Source: FEN-1297 sp963710735 (GTDB taxonomy: Bacteria > Bacteroidota > Ignavibacteria > Ignavibacteriales > Ignavibacteriaceae). From it: a stretch of DNA of 64,000 bases. Shown here piece after piece: positions 28,569 through 37,561 of this stretch. Location: NCBI GenBank assembly GCA_963710735.1, contig CAVQBN010000004.1:248001-312000 (forward strand), read 5' to 3'. The translations under genes were made by a program, and so were the position numbers. Positions within the stretch are counted from its first letter, which is position 1; every line of letters starts with the position of its first letter. Below the pieces are notes generated by a model. The model ran no database searches, was not told the origin of the DNA, and worked only from the letters and a program-made list of their open reading frames with translations.

Positions 28569-31025
28569 ATGAAAACAAAAAAAATGTCTGAGAAGAAATT
28601 AGTTAAAGAAGTAAGAGAAGGATTTGAAGATAACATTGAAGCCAAAACGAAAAAGACGAATGCAAAGGATAAACCATTATCACAAGAACTTCTGCAAAAA
28701 ATGAATGCTTATTGGCGTGCTGCCAACTACCTTTCGGTAGGGCAGATTTATCTATTTGACAATCCGCTATTAAAGAAACCATTAAAATTGAAGCATGTAA
28801 AGCCGCGTTTGCTGGGGCATTTCGGAACTACTCCCGGCCTTAATTTTATCTATGTGCACCTCAATCGTATCATCAAGGAATACGATTTGAATATGATATA
28901 TGTTATCGGCCCGGGTCACGGTGCGCCCGGGATAGTAGCCAATACCTACCTGGAAGGAACTTACAGCGAGGTTTATCCAAATATCACCCAGGACGAAGAA
29001 GGTATGAAAAAACTGTTCACACAATTTTCCTTTCCGGGCGGTATCCCGAGTCATGTTGCGCCGGAAACACCGGGCTCTATTCATGAAGGCGGAGAACTCG
29101 GTTATTCTTTATCTCATGCTTATGGTGCAGCATTCGATAACCCGGATCTAATCGTTACATGCGTCGTAGGCGACGGTGAATCGGAAACCGGACCGTTAGC
29201 CACCAGTTGGCACTCTAATAAATTCCTCAATCCGGTTAATGATGGAGCCGTGCTGCCCATCTTACATTTGAACGGTTACAAGATAGCTGGACCAACTGTT
29301 CTGGGACGCATCAGTCACGAAGAATTAGATCAGCTCTTCCGCGGTTACGGCTACAAACCATATTTTGTTGAGGGAGACGATCCCTACAAGCTTCACCAAG
29401 TCTTGGCAGCCACTCTTGATACAGTAATTGCCGAGATTAGGAACATACAAACCAAAGCGCGAAACAAGGGCTTTAAGGAAAGACCAAAGTGGCCTATGAT
29501 CGTATTCCGTACCCTTAAAGGATGGACTTGCCCGAAGGTAGTTGATGGACTACCGATCGAAGGCACTTTCCGCGCGCATCAGGTACCGATCACAGATTTT
29601 GTGAATAAACCTGATCATTTAAAAGTGCTTGAGCATTGGATGAAGAGTTATAAAGCAAAAGAATTATTTGATAAAAGCGGTAGGTTAATTCCTGAACTTG
29701 CTGAGTTAGCGCCTAAAGGCGAACGGCGTATGGGAGCGAATCCCCATGCTAACGGAGGACTTCTTCTTAAAGGATTAAAAATTCCGAATTTCCGTGATTA
29801 CGCTTTAAAGGTAACTAACCCGGGCACTGTTGAAGGAGAAGCCACGCGAGTACAAGGTAATTTCATCCGCGATGTAGTCAAACTTAACCAGACCAACTTC
29901 CGCGTTTTCAGCCCGGACGAAACTGCATCGAACCGGTGGGGAGATGTATTCGAAGTGACAAATCGCTGCTCTACAGCGGAGATAATTCCAATTGACGATC
30001 ATGTTGCACCTGACGGACGCGTAATGGAAATGTTAAGTGAGCACCAGTGCGAGGGCTGGCTCGAAGGTTATTTACTAACAGGCAGGCACGGCTTCTTCTC
30101 TTGTTATGAAGCGTTTATCCACATAATTGATTCTATGTTTAATCAGCACGCCAAGTGGATCAAAGTGGCTCACCAAATCCCCTGGCGAAGTCGCGTTGCT
30201 TCATTGAACATTCTACTTTCATCTCACGTTTGGAGACAAGACCATAACGGCTTTAGTCATCAGGATCCAGGTTTCATTGACCACGTTGTAAATAAGAAAG
30301 CGGATGTTATCCGTGTGTATCTTCCGCCGGATGCTAATACACTTTTGTCGGTAACCGATCATTGCCTACGCAGCCGCGATTATGTTAATGTTATTGTTGC
30401 AGGCAAGCAGCCGGCCCTGCAATGGATGGATATTGATTCTGCCATTAAACACTGCACCGCCGGGTTAGGCATATGGGAGTGGGCAAGCAACGACAAAGGC
30501 GAAGAACCTGACGTAGTAATGGCTTGCTGCGGCGATGTTCCTACACTGGAAACATTGGCTGCTGTCGAACTGCTAAGGAAGAACTTCCCAGAACTTAAAG
30601 TCAGGGTTATTAATGTGGTAGATCTTATGACGCTCCAACCGAAAAGCGAGCATCCGCACGGACTCAGCGATAAGGATTTTGATAAACTCTTTACAAAAGA
30701 TAAGCATGTCATCTTCGCCTACCATGGCTATCCGCTGCTGATCCACCGTCTCACTTACCGCCGGTCCAACCAGGAGCGGTTTCATGTGCGCGGTTATAAA
30801 GAGGAAGGGACGACAACTACCCCATTCGATATGGTGGTACTGAATGAATTGGATCGTTTCCATCTTGTAGGCGATGTGATTGACCGCGTGCCGGGTTTAG
30901 GTTCGCGGGCGGCATATGTTAAACAATTCCTACGTGATAAGCTTTTAGATCACAAAAAGTATATTGATAAATATGGGCAGGACATGCCCGAAATTCGGAA
31001 TTGGAAATGGAGCAATCCCAAATAA
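28569..31025 (+). CDS. xfp: Xylulose-5-phosphate/fructose-6-phosphate phosphoketolase
   Basis: The enzyme of about 818 residues is thiamine-diphosphate dependent and cleaves xylulose 5-phosphate or fructose 6-phosphate to acetyl-phosphate plus an aldose phosphate. Signatures include GPGHGAPG, GGELGYSLSHAYGAAFDNP, the diphosphate/Mg2+ motif GDGESETGP, HLNGYKIAGPT and HDHNGFSHQDPG-type sequence (RQDHNGFSHQDPG). I prefer ATG at 28569 over an upstream TTG. With glgP and ackA nearby it forms a glycogen-to-acetate route that yields ATP without pyruvate. Confidence 0.96.
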   Translation: MKTKKMSEKKLVKEVREGFEDNIEAKTKKTNAKDKPLSQELLQKMNAYWRAANYLSVGQIYLFDNPLLKKPLKLKHVKPRLLGHFGTTPGLNFIYVHLNRIIKEYDLNMIYVIGPGHGAPGIVANTYLEGTYSEVYPNITQDEEGMKKLFTQFSFPGGIPSHVAPETPGSIHEGGELGYSLSHAYGAAFDNPDLIVTCVVGDGESETGPLATSWHSNKFLNPVNDGAVLPILHLNGYKIAGPTVLGRISHEELDQLFRGYGYKPYFVEGDDPYKLHQVLAATLDTVIAEIRNIQTKARNKGFKERPKWPMIVFRTLKGWTCPKVVDGLPIEGTFRAHQVPITDFVNKPDHLKVLEHWMKSYKAKELFDKSGRLIPELAELAPKGERRMGANPHANGGLLLKGLKIPNFRDYALKVTNPGTVEGEATRVQGNFIRDVVKLNQTNFRVFSPDETASNRWGDVFEVTNRCSTAEIIPIDDHVAPDGRVMEMLSEHQCEGWLEGYLLTGRHGFFSCYEAFIHIIDSMFNQHAKWIKVAHQIPWRSRVASLNILLSSHVWRQDHNGFSHQDPGFIDHVVNKKADVIRVYLPPDANTLLSVTDHCLRSRDYVNVIVAGKQPALQWMDIDSAIKHCTAGLGIWEWASNDKGEEPDVVMACCGDVPTLETLAAVELLRKNFPELKVRVINVVDLMTLQPKSEHPHGLSDKDFDKLFTKDKHVIFAYHGYPLLIHRLTYRRSNQERFHVRGYKEEGTTTTPFDMVVLNELDRFHLVGDVIDRVPGLGSRAAYVKQFLRDKLLDHKKYIDKYGQDMPEIRNWKWSNPK

Positions 31026-31083
31026 ATAAGAAAGCAATAATTGACGCAGTAACGAAATTACACAATCAAATAAGGAAAAGATT

Positions 31084-31452
31084 ATGAATATTCTAATCAA
31101 TACCGGCCATAATATCCAGGGTAATAAAACACTAATTACTAAGTTCAGTAGCACAATTAAAAGTGCATTAAGTCGGATGAGCGATCATATTACCAGTGTG
31201 CAAGTCCATCTGAAAGATGAAGACGGCGATAAAAAAGGAAAGAACGACAAACGATGCATGATAGAAGCACATTTAGAAGGACGTCAGCCTATAGTCGTCA
31301 TAGATCATGCAGCAACCTTGAACCAGGCCCTCGACGGTGCTACTGGTAAATTAATAAGTATGATTGAAAGCATTCTTGGACGTCAACGCGATCAAAGGAA
31401 TCATAATACAGAACAGTCTGAACCCGAGTTGAACTCTCCCGAGGAGAAGTGA
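31084..31452 (+). CDS. HPF/RaiA-type ribosome hibernation factor
   Basis: The 122-residue protein shows the S30AE fold: MNILINTGHNIQG start, a central strand VQVHLKDEDGD, and the helix AATLNQALDGATGKLISMIE. Short HPF/RaiA proteins sit in the small subunit and silence ribosomes in stationary or starved cells. It lacks the C-terminal dimerisation domain of long HPF. It is 58 bases downstream of phosphoketolase, suggesting the operon serves energy-limited, non-growing cells. Confidence 0.85.
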   Translation: MNILINTGHNIQGNKTLITKFSSTIKSALSRMSDHITSVQVHLKDEDGDKKGKNDKRCMIEAHLEGRQPIVVIDHAATLNQALDGATGKLISMIESILGRQRDQRNHNTEQSEPELNSPEEK

Positions 31453-31881
31453 GCGTTTCATTAGCAAGTTATCGTCGAAAGCTGGTGAACTAAAATATCG
31501 ACGAGTTACTGGTTAATCTTAAAGGAAATTTTTCCCTTTACGATAAAGCAATATCTATGAAGAATTGCGCGCCGCGGCGAATACCATAGCACAATGGAAA
31601 ATATATTAAAACGATTTTGCAGAGTCCTCTCACTGATGAAGGTACCAGCACATACAAAAGATATGGTCCCTTTTTCATCCCTTTGCTCGATTGAATTAGG
31701 ACTGCACTCTTCATAATATTATAAAGTATAGAATTGTATTTTATAAATTCTAAAGTCATTAGATATTTGTATAAAGATATTAAGTCCTATGCTTATAAAT
31801 GAAATCTAGGAATAAAAAACAAGTAGACTTTTGATAAAAAGATAAGAACTTAGCTCACAATTTTTAAGATAAGTAAAACCA
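31453..31881. other. Spacer with hairpin and shared upstream element
   Basis: The 430-bp spacer holds an imperfect hairpin after the HPF gene (TCGTCGA pairing with TCGACGA, about 31470-31500) and the shared regulatory element described at 31655-31721. No gene is apparent. Confidence 0.5.
31655..31721 (+). promoter_or_regulatory. Shared upstream element with promoter-like site, copy B
   Basis: GATATGGTCCCTTTTTCATC then CTTTGCTCGATTG; the TTG (31691-31693) is 20 bases from TAATATTA (31714). About 190 bases before the small membrane protein gene at 31882. Similarity to copy A continues downstream of the TTG (CACTCTTCATA versus GCTCTCTTCATA), beyond the core. Confidence 0.6.
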
Positions 31882-32121
31882 ATGAAAAAAATTAAAAACA
31901 GATTTTTAATGATTGCGTTTATTATAGTGGTCGCGCTCTTTTTTTACTTCGGCGCAGGGGCTATGATAGACGCCGGGATATATGGAAGTATGCACGGAAA
32001 CGGTTGGGCTGGCAGCGTGAGTTGGAGAATGTATCCAGCTTCAATTACTCTCTTTTTGAGTGCTGCACTTGGCTGGCTGCTGTTTAGAAAAAGAAATAAA
32101 GCAGGTAAGGATATATCATAG
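31882..32121 (+). CDS. Small two-helix membrane protein (paralogue of 15433)
   Basis: The 79-residue protein has helices at about 8-26 and 50-68 with a glycine-rich loop containing MHGNGWAGS between, and ends in a basic tail GWLLFRKRNK. It shares architecture, the NGW motif and an upstream element with the protein at 15433. It lies just before the universal stress protein gene. Function unknown. Confidence 0.65.
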   Translation: MKKIKNRFLMIAFIIVVALFFYFGAGAMIDAGIYGSMHGNGWAGSVSWRMYPASITLFLSAALGWLLFRKRNKAGKDIS

Positions 32122-32230
32122 CATTTTTAAGCGATGAGAATAAGCATCAATAATTGTAATTATTAAACATGAATGTTTATTGAAAGCAACCGCTGAATTC
32201 AGTGAAATGAAAAAATAAAGGTGATCCGAT

Positions 32231-32722
32231 ATGAAAACTATAAAAATGAAAAAAGTTCTGATTGCACTGGATTATAATCCAACGGCACAAAAAGTAGCAG
32301 AGATAGGTTTTTCAATGGCTAACGCTATGAACGCTGAAGTTATATTGCTGCATGTAATATTAGATCCGGTCTATTACTCCTCTGTAGAATATTCCCCCAT
32401 AATGGGAATGAGTTTTTCCGGTTACACGAATATGGATCTATTACAATTAGAAACCGTCGAAGAACTGAAAAAAGCATCTCAACTTTTTCTGGATAAATCA
32501 AAACAGCATCTTGGTGATAAAACAATTGAAACCCTTGTAAGCGAAGGTGATTGTGCTGATACCATAATAAAGACTGCTGAAGAATTGCATATCGATATTA
32601 TAGTTATGGGCTCTCACAGCCGGAGATGGTTGGAAAATATAGTTATGGGTAGTGTTGTGGAAAAAGTTTTACATAATACTTCTATACCGCTTTTCATCAT
32701 TCCGACCAAACAAAGTAAATGA
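32231..32722 (+). CDS. Universal stress protein (UspA family)
   Basis: The 163-residue protein is a single Usp domain: MKKVLIALDYNP start, VILLHVILDP, and the C-terminal IIVMGSHSRRWLENIVMGSV. The ATP-binding loop normally GxxG-x9-GS reads GSHS-x9-GS, so the second Gly is Ser; nucleotide binding is uncertain. Usp proteins accumulate in starvation and anoxia. The ATG follows AAAGGTGATCC. Confidence 0.92.
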   Translation: MKTIKMKKVLIALDYNPTAQKVAEIGFSMANAMNAEVILLHVILDPVYYSSVEYSPIMGMSFSGYTNMDLLQLETVEELKKASQLFLDKSKQHLGDKTIETLVSEGDCADTIIKTAEELHIDIIVMGSHSRRWLENIVMGSVVEKVLHNTSIPLFIIPTKQSK

Positions 32723-32834
32723 TAATTATAAAATTTGTTAAATAGGAATTCAATTAAAAAAGCTTTTAAAAGTTAGATACTGAAGCAATTATGTTAAAGG
32801 ATGGTAAAGGCAGTAATGGGAAAAAAGAAATTTT

Positions 32835-33959
32835 ATGAAACATAAACATTTCTCGATTGGTAAAATTCTTGGGATTCCAATTTTTCTGGATTATTCCTGG
32901 TTCATAATTTTGGCACTGTTAACCTGGATGTTGGCGCAAAATTATTTCCCGCTTGAATTCAAAAATTGGACGATATTCTCTTATTGGACGGTCGGTTTTA
33001 TAACTTCGATTTTGTTCTTCATTAGTATTTTACTTCATGAATTCGGTCATTCTATAATTGCAATAAAATATAAGATTAAAGTAAAAAGGATAACACTTTT
33101 CTTATTCGGCGGAGTAGCTGAAATTTCAAAAGAACCGTCGAAATCATCGGTGGATTTTTGGATTGCTGTTGCCGGTCCAATTACCAGTATCATATTAGCT
33201 GCTATCTTTTATTTATCAGCAAAGGTATTTGTACAAAATCAATATCTTGCAGCTTCATTTCAATACCTTGCTTTTATTAATTTTATTTTGGTAATATTTA
33301 ATTTAATTCCCGGATTTCCGTTAGACGGAGGAAGAATTTTGAGAGCGATCGTATGGGCCATTACAAAAAATTATAAACAAGCAACTATAATTGCCGCTAA
33401 CGCAGGAAGATTTTTCGGGCTCTTATTTATTATGCTCGGTGTTTTTCAGATTTTTCAAAATAATGTTTTTAACGGTTTATGGATGATATTTATTGGCTGG
33501 TTCCTTGAAATTGCTGCAATATCCCAGATTAAAAGACAGGCGCTTAACGGTTTATTATTAGGGCACCAGGTACACGAAGCTTTGTCTAATGATTATGGTA
33601 TAGTATATCCTGATTCTACGGTTCAGGAAATTATAGATAATCATTTCATCGGCGCCAATCGAAGGAACTTACTTGTTAAGGATGATAATATAATGGTCGG
33701 ATTTCTTACACCCGGACGAATAAATTCTATTGCAATAAAGGATAGGCAAAATAAAACAGTAAAAGATGTAATGATTCCATTACAAGACATTAATAAAATA
33801 AATCCCACTGAACCATTATTAGACGCATTAAGGTCCATAAACGAAAATGATGTGAGTGTGGTCCCTGTCATTGAAAATGGCAATTGCATTGGAATATTAA
33901 ATAATAACAGTATTACTCAATTTATATTTGAACTGAAAAAGATGGGGGCGTTAAAGTGA
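32835..33959 (+). CDS. Site-2 protease family (M50B) metalloprotease with CBS domains
   Basis: The 374-residue protein has six membrane helices with the Zn-binding HEFGH (68-72) and the distal LDGG ligand motif at Asp164. After about residue 240 a pair of CBS domains follows (CBS-type segment ENDVSVVPVIENGNCIGILN). This is the SpoIVFB-like group in which CBS domains sense adenylates and gate proteolysis within the membrane. The substrate, perhaps an anti-sigma factor, is not identifiable here. Last gene of the stress cluster. Confidence 0.93.
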   Translation: MKHKHFSIGKILGIPIFLDYSWFIILALLTWMLAQNYFPLEFKNWTIFSYWTVGFITSILFFISILLHEFGHSIIAIKYKIKVKRITLFLFGGVAEISKEPSKSSVDFWIAVAGPITSIILAAIFYLSAKVFVQNQYLAASFQYLAFINFILVIFNLIPGFPLDGGRILRAIVWAITKNYKQATIIAANAGRFFGLLFIMLGVFQIFQNNVFNGLWMIFIGWFLEIAAISQIKRQALNGLLLGHQVHEALSNDYGIVYPDSTVQEIIDNHFIGANRRNLLVKDDNIMVGFLTPGRINSIAIKDRQNKTVKDVMIPLQDINKINPTEPLLDALRSINENDVSVVPVIENGNCIGILNNNSITQFIFELKKMGALK

Positions 33960-34150
33960 CTGTTTGTTTTGTAAGTTTGAAGTTCTTTAGCATAAATACA
34001 TTACTTGAATGACAACAAGAGAGTTTTGTATAGCAGGTATGACTAAAGCTAAATTCATTTTAATTTTATTATCCACGATGCTTTTTAATAAAGTACGGCT
34101 ATTACAACAAAAAATAATTTAAAAATTATAACGGTTAGTTTGCCGGGTAA

Positions 34151-35056
34151 TTAATCTTTTTCAACTTTTGGCTGGCTTACCTGAAATTCCGTATTCTTAA
34201 TATGTAAATCTCTCTGCGGGAAAGGTATCTCGATGTTGTTTTCACTAAATTTTTTAAATATTTCAAAATAAAGTTTACTTTTCAGGAATCCCGGCGTAGT
34301 GATGTAACTGCTTGTCCAGATCAGCAGATTAAAATTGAGTGAACTGTCACCAAATTCTTTAAAAAGTACAACAGGTTCGGGATTCTTTAAAACTCCGTCT
34401 TCTTTATCCGCAACTTCCAGTAAAATTTTCTTTACATTTTCAGGGTCTTCTTTATAAGCAACCCCCACCGGAATACTGAATCTCACATTCCTATCGTTGT
34501 GGCTCCAGTTAATAACTATTGTCGAAATAAATTCAGAGTTAGGAACTATCACCGAAATATTATCATTTGTTAAAATCATTGTAGACCTCATAGAAATATT
34601 CATAACATCACCAAAGACTTCTCCAACCTGGATCCTGTCCCCTACTTTTATCGGTCTTTCAAAAAGAATAATTATTCCGCTTACTAAATTGTTTGTTACA
34701 TTCTGTAAACCGAACCCTATGCCAACACCAAGAGCACCGGCGAGAATAGTAATTGTACTCAAGTTAATTCCAACGGTTTGTACTACAATTATAAGCCCCA
34801 ATATAAGAATGCCGTAACGAATAATTGTACCGACCGCCAGCCGCACTCCCAGCTCTACCTTGCTTTTGGAAAGGACTTTATAGATCATCCATTTTCTGAG
34901 TCTTGCAGTAATGAAGAAAAGAAGCCATGCAAGAAAAATAAAATAAAGTAGAGTCCAGAGCGTTATTGAAGTATTCCCAATATCAATAAGATGAATGCTG
35001 AGGAAATCTTTTACATAATTAAAATATTTTTGGATGGACTTGAAAAATTCATTCAT
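34151..35056 (-). CDS. MscS-family mechanosensitive channel
   Basis: The 301-residue protein has three N-terminal membrane helices and the pore/TM3 region with GALGVGIGFGLQNVTNNLVSG, the classic MscS Gly/Ala-rich helix. The beta domain follows: LFERPIKVGDRIQVG, and the ending PFPQRDLHIK. It releases solutes on hypo-osmotic shock. It is transcribed opposite to the flanking genes. Confidence 0.94.
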   Translation of the reverse strand: MNEFFKSIQKYFNYVKDFLSIHLIDIGNTSITLWTLLYFIFLAWLLFFITARLRKWMIYKVLSKSKVELGVRLAVGTIIRYGILILGLIIVVQTVGINLSTITILAGALGVGIGFGLQNVTNNLVSGIIILFERPIKVGDRIQVGEVFGDVMNISMRSTMILTNDNISVIVPNSEFISTIVINWSHNDRNVRFSIPVGVAYKEDPENVKKILLEVADKEDGVLKNPEPVVLFKEFGDSSLNFNLLIWTSSYITTPGFLKSKLYFEIFKKFSENNIEIPFPQRDLHIKNTEFQVSQPKVEKD

Positions 35057-35230
35057 TTAAATACCGTGGTATGTATCCTATCGATAATTTGATTTATCGA
35101 AATGATTTGTTTAAAAAATATATTTATTATGATAGCTAATCTTGGTTTTGTCATATTCATTAAGGAACAGCTTAATCCTTGTTCTTCAATCCGTATATAA
35201 CATACAACAATTCGCAAACAATCTCTTCAT

Positions 35231-35298
35231 CCAAAAGATGTAGTTCCTTTTTCATCCCTTTGATCGATTGAACCATTCCGATTTACTTAATATAATAT
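35231..35298 (+). promoter_or_regulatory. Shared upstream element with promoter, copy C
   Basis: GATGTAGTTCCTTTTTCATC then CCTTTGATCGATTG; the TTG (35268-35270) is exactly 20 bases from TATAATAT (35291), and the RBS AAGGAGAG and ATG (35332) follow within 40 bases. This is the clearest case in which the element sits directly behind a promoter. Confidence 0.65.
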
Positions 35299-35331
35299 CA
35301 ATATAATAAAGCAACTTTTACAAGGAGAGTT

Positions 35332-35760
35332 ATGAAGTATAAATTTTTCAGCTTAACGATTATCTTGCTGATTGCAGGATCACTTTTAACCGGTTGTGAA
35401 AATAATCGAGAAAATGCAAAAGAAAATATTAAGCAAGCAAATCAAGATATGATAGATGCGCAGGCTCAATATGAGAAGGAATGGCAGCAATTCAAGAATG
35501 ATGCTGAATTAAAAATCAGCGATAACGAAAAAAGGATTAATGAATTCAAAGTGGAAATGAAAAAGACGAGTGCAAAATTTAAAGCTAAATATTCAAATAA
35601 AGTATTGACTTTAGAACAAAAAAATATCGAACTGAAGAAAATGATTAACAACTATCAGTATGAAGGAAAAGCTAATTGGGAAGAATTCAAACAAGAATTT
35701 AGTAATAATATCGATAGTGTTGGAAATGCACTTAATGATATTTTCGCAAAAAAAGACTAA
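35332..35760 (+). CDS. Coiled-coil lipoprotein (sll1862-like)
   Basis: The 142-residue protein has a lipobox LLTGC at residues 18-22 and then an almost entirely helical, charged, coiled-coil body (KENIKQANQDMIDAQAQYEK and so on) ending in KKD. It resembles stress-inducible sll1862-type proteins of uncertain role. AAGGAGAG lies 6 bases before the ATG. Confidence 0.7.
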   Translation: MKYKFFSLTIILLIAGSLLTGCENNRENAKENIKQANQDMIDAQAQYEKEWQQFKNDAELKISDNEKRINEFKVEMKKTSAKFKAKYSNKVLTLEQKNIELKKMINNYQYEGKANWEEFKQEFSNNIDSVGNALNDIFAKKD

Positions 35761-35894
35761 CCTTTAATTGATAATTGAATTGGAAGTAAAAATGGAATTA
35801 AAGATGTATACTTTATGTTTTTTGTTTCTAAATTATATCGAGCGCAGATTAGAGCTACAATTGGATAAATTAGATATTAAATGACACCTATTAA

Positions 35895-36737
35895 ATGGAA
35901 AAAATAATATTGCAGCAGTCACGGGATGAAAATCCCGAACCAGATGTCAACCAGGGAAATAATTCCGAAATAATTCAAGGTTCAGTATTTAAAAAATTCT
36001 TTTTGGAAATAGCTTCAATTACAATTTTTACATGGCATTTTTTTAAAGAAGTATTCAAACCGCCGTATGAATTTAATGAGCTACTCAAACAATCTTTCCT
36101 AATCGGTTACAAATCCTTTCCTTTGGTTGCTGTTACAGGATTTATTATAGGGCTTGTCCTTACTATTCAGTCAAGGCCGACATTGGCAAAGTTTGGGGCG
36201 GAATCTTGGCTGCCTGCTATGGTTGCAGTTTCAATTATACGGGAAATAGGACCGGTTATAATTGCGTTAATCTTTGCCGGGAAAGTCGGATCGGGAATAG
36301 GTGCGGAGTTGGCATCGATGAATACAACCGAGCAAATTGATGCAATGCAAGTATCGCATACTAATCCATTTAAATATCTCGTTGTTACAAGGGTGCTATC
36401 TGCTACGTTGATGCTTCCCATATTGGTAATTTTTGCAGATGGTGTTGGTTTGCTAGGGTCGTTTGTGGGCGTTAATATAAAAGGAGATGTAAGTATCTAC
36501 TTCTTTTTTTCGCAGATATTTAAAAGTCTTGGATTTAATGATCTATTCCCTGCTTTTATCAAAACTTTTTTCTTCGGGTTTGCTATCGGGCTTGTCGGAA
36601 GTTATAAAGGATATTATTCAAACAAAGGAACTGAAGGAGTTGGAAAAGCCGCTAACTCAGCCGTCGTATTCGCATCTTTAATGGTTTTTATAATAGATAT
36701 GATAGCGGTACAAATCACAAGTTTGCTCCAACACTAA
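35895..36737 (+). CDS. mlaE: MlaE-type ABC transporter permease
   Basis: The 280-residue protein has five or six membrane helices and the MlaE/YrbE signature region (FAGKVGSGIGAELASMNTTE), followed by PFKYLVVTRVLSA. It forms the membrane core of the Mla phospholipid transporter between inner and outer membranes. It begins an operon with mlaF (8-bp gap) and mlaD. Confidence 0.92.
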   Translation: MEKIILQQSRDENPEPDVNQGNNSEIIQGSVFKKFFLEIASITIFTWHFFKEVFKPPYEFNELLKQSFLIGYKSFPLVAVTGFIIGLVLTIQSRPTLAKFGAESWLPAMVAVSIIREIGPVIIALIFAGKVGSGIGAELASMNTTEQIDAMQVSHTNPFKYLVVTRVLSATLMLPILVIFADGVGLLGSFVGVNIKGDVSIYFFFSQIFKSLGFNDLFPAFIKTFFFGFAIGLVGSYKGYYSNKGTEGVGKAANSAVVFASLMVFIIDMIAVQITSLLQH

Positions 36738-36745
36738 ATTGGGTA

Positions 36746-37531
36746 ATGAGAAAAATGACAGATAATTCAACAGCAATAATAACCGAACAAGATAAGAGAC
36801 AAAATGTTTTTGTTGTTGAGATGGAACATCTTAAGAAATCTTTTGGGAATAATCTAGTTCTCCGGGATATTAATTTGGTGATCCATAAAGGAGAAAATCT
36901 CGTAATACTCGGGAAATCCGGCACCGGTAAATCAGTTCTTATAAAATGTATTGTGGGATTGGTTGATATTGATGAGGGGAAGCTTGTAATACTCGGGCAC
37001 AATATTTCTGAATTAAAGGATGAGGAGCTAATTGAAGTACATGAGAAGATAGGTTTTCTTTTTCAAAGCGGAGCTTTGTATGATTCCATGACTGTAAGAG
37101 AAAATCTTGAATTTCCGCTTAGAAGACAAATAGGTTCGATGAAGAAAGAAAAAATCAAATTGCTGATAAAAGAAGCATTGGAAAATGTAGGACTTTCTGA
37201 AACAATTAATGAGATGCCTTCAGAACTTTCCGGGGGTATGCGCAAGAGGTTAGGATTAGCCCGGACTTTGATATTAAAACCTGAGATAATGCTTTATGAT
37301 GAACCGACAACAGGACTGGATCCCATTACATCAAAAGAAATAAGTAAGCTCATTTTGGAAGTACAAAAAAAATATAATACCTCTTCCATCATTATCACAC
37401 ATGATATCGAATGCGCCAGGCTAACAGCAAACCGGATCATAGTTATCAAAGATGGAATATGTGCTGCGGAAGGATCATATACCGACCTTCAGAATTCGAC
37501 AGATACATGGGTAAGATCATTTTTTGAATAA
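36746..37531 (+). CDS. mlaF: MlaF-type ABC transporter ATPase
   Basis: The 261-residue ATPase shows Walker A GKSGTGKSV, signature LSGGMRKRLGLAR, Walker B IMLYDEPTTGLDP and the switch His in ITHD. It drives the Mla lipid shuttle with MlaE and MlaD. Either ATG at 36746 or the one at 36755 could be used. Confidence 0.94.
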   Translation: MRKMTDNSTAIITEQDKRQNVFVVEMEHLKKSFGNNLVLRDINLVIHKGENLVILGKSGTGKSVLIKCIVGLVDIDEGKLVILGHNISELKDEELIEVHEKIGFLFQSGALYDSMTVRENLEFPLRRQIGSMKKEKIKLLIKEALENVGLSETINEMPSELSGGMRKRLGLARTLILKPEIMLYDEPTTGLDPITSKEISKLILEVQKKYNTSSIIITHDIECARLTANRIIVIKDGICAAEGSYTDLQNSTDTWVRSFFE

Positions 37532-37561
37532 TAATTCAGAAAAATTATAAGAGAAGATCAA

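Noticed and set aside
31470..31505. Hairpin after the HPF gene as a terminator
   Set aside because: The 7-bp stem has a 19-base loop and no T-run; too weak to annotate separately.
35160..35275. Reverse-strand open frame across shared element copy C
   Set aside because: It is short, overlaps the promoter region, and the equivalent frame is broken in other copies of the element.
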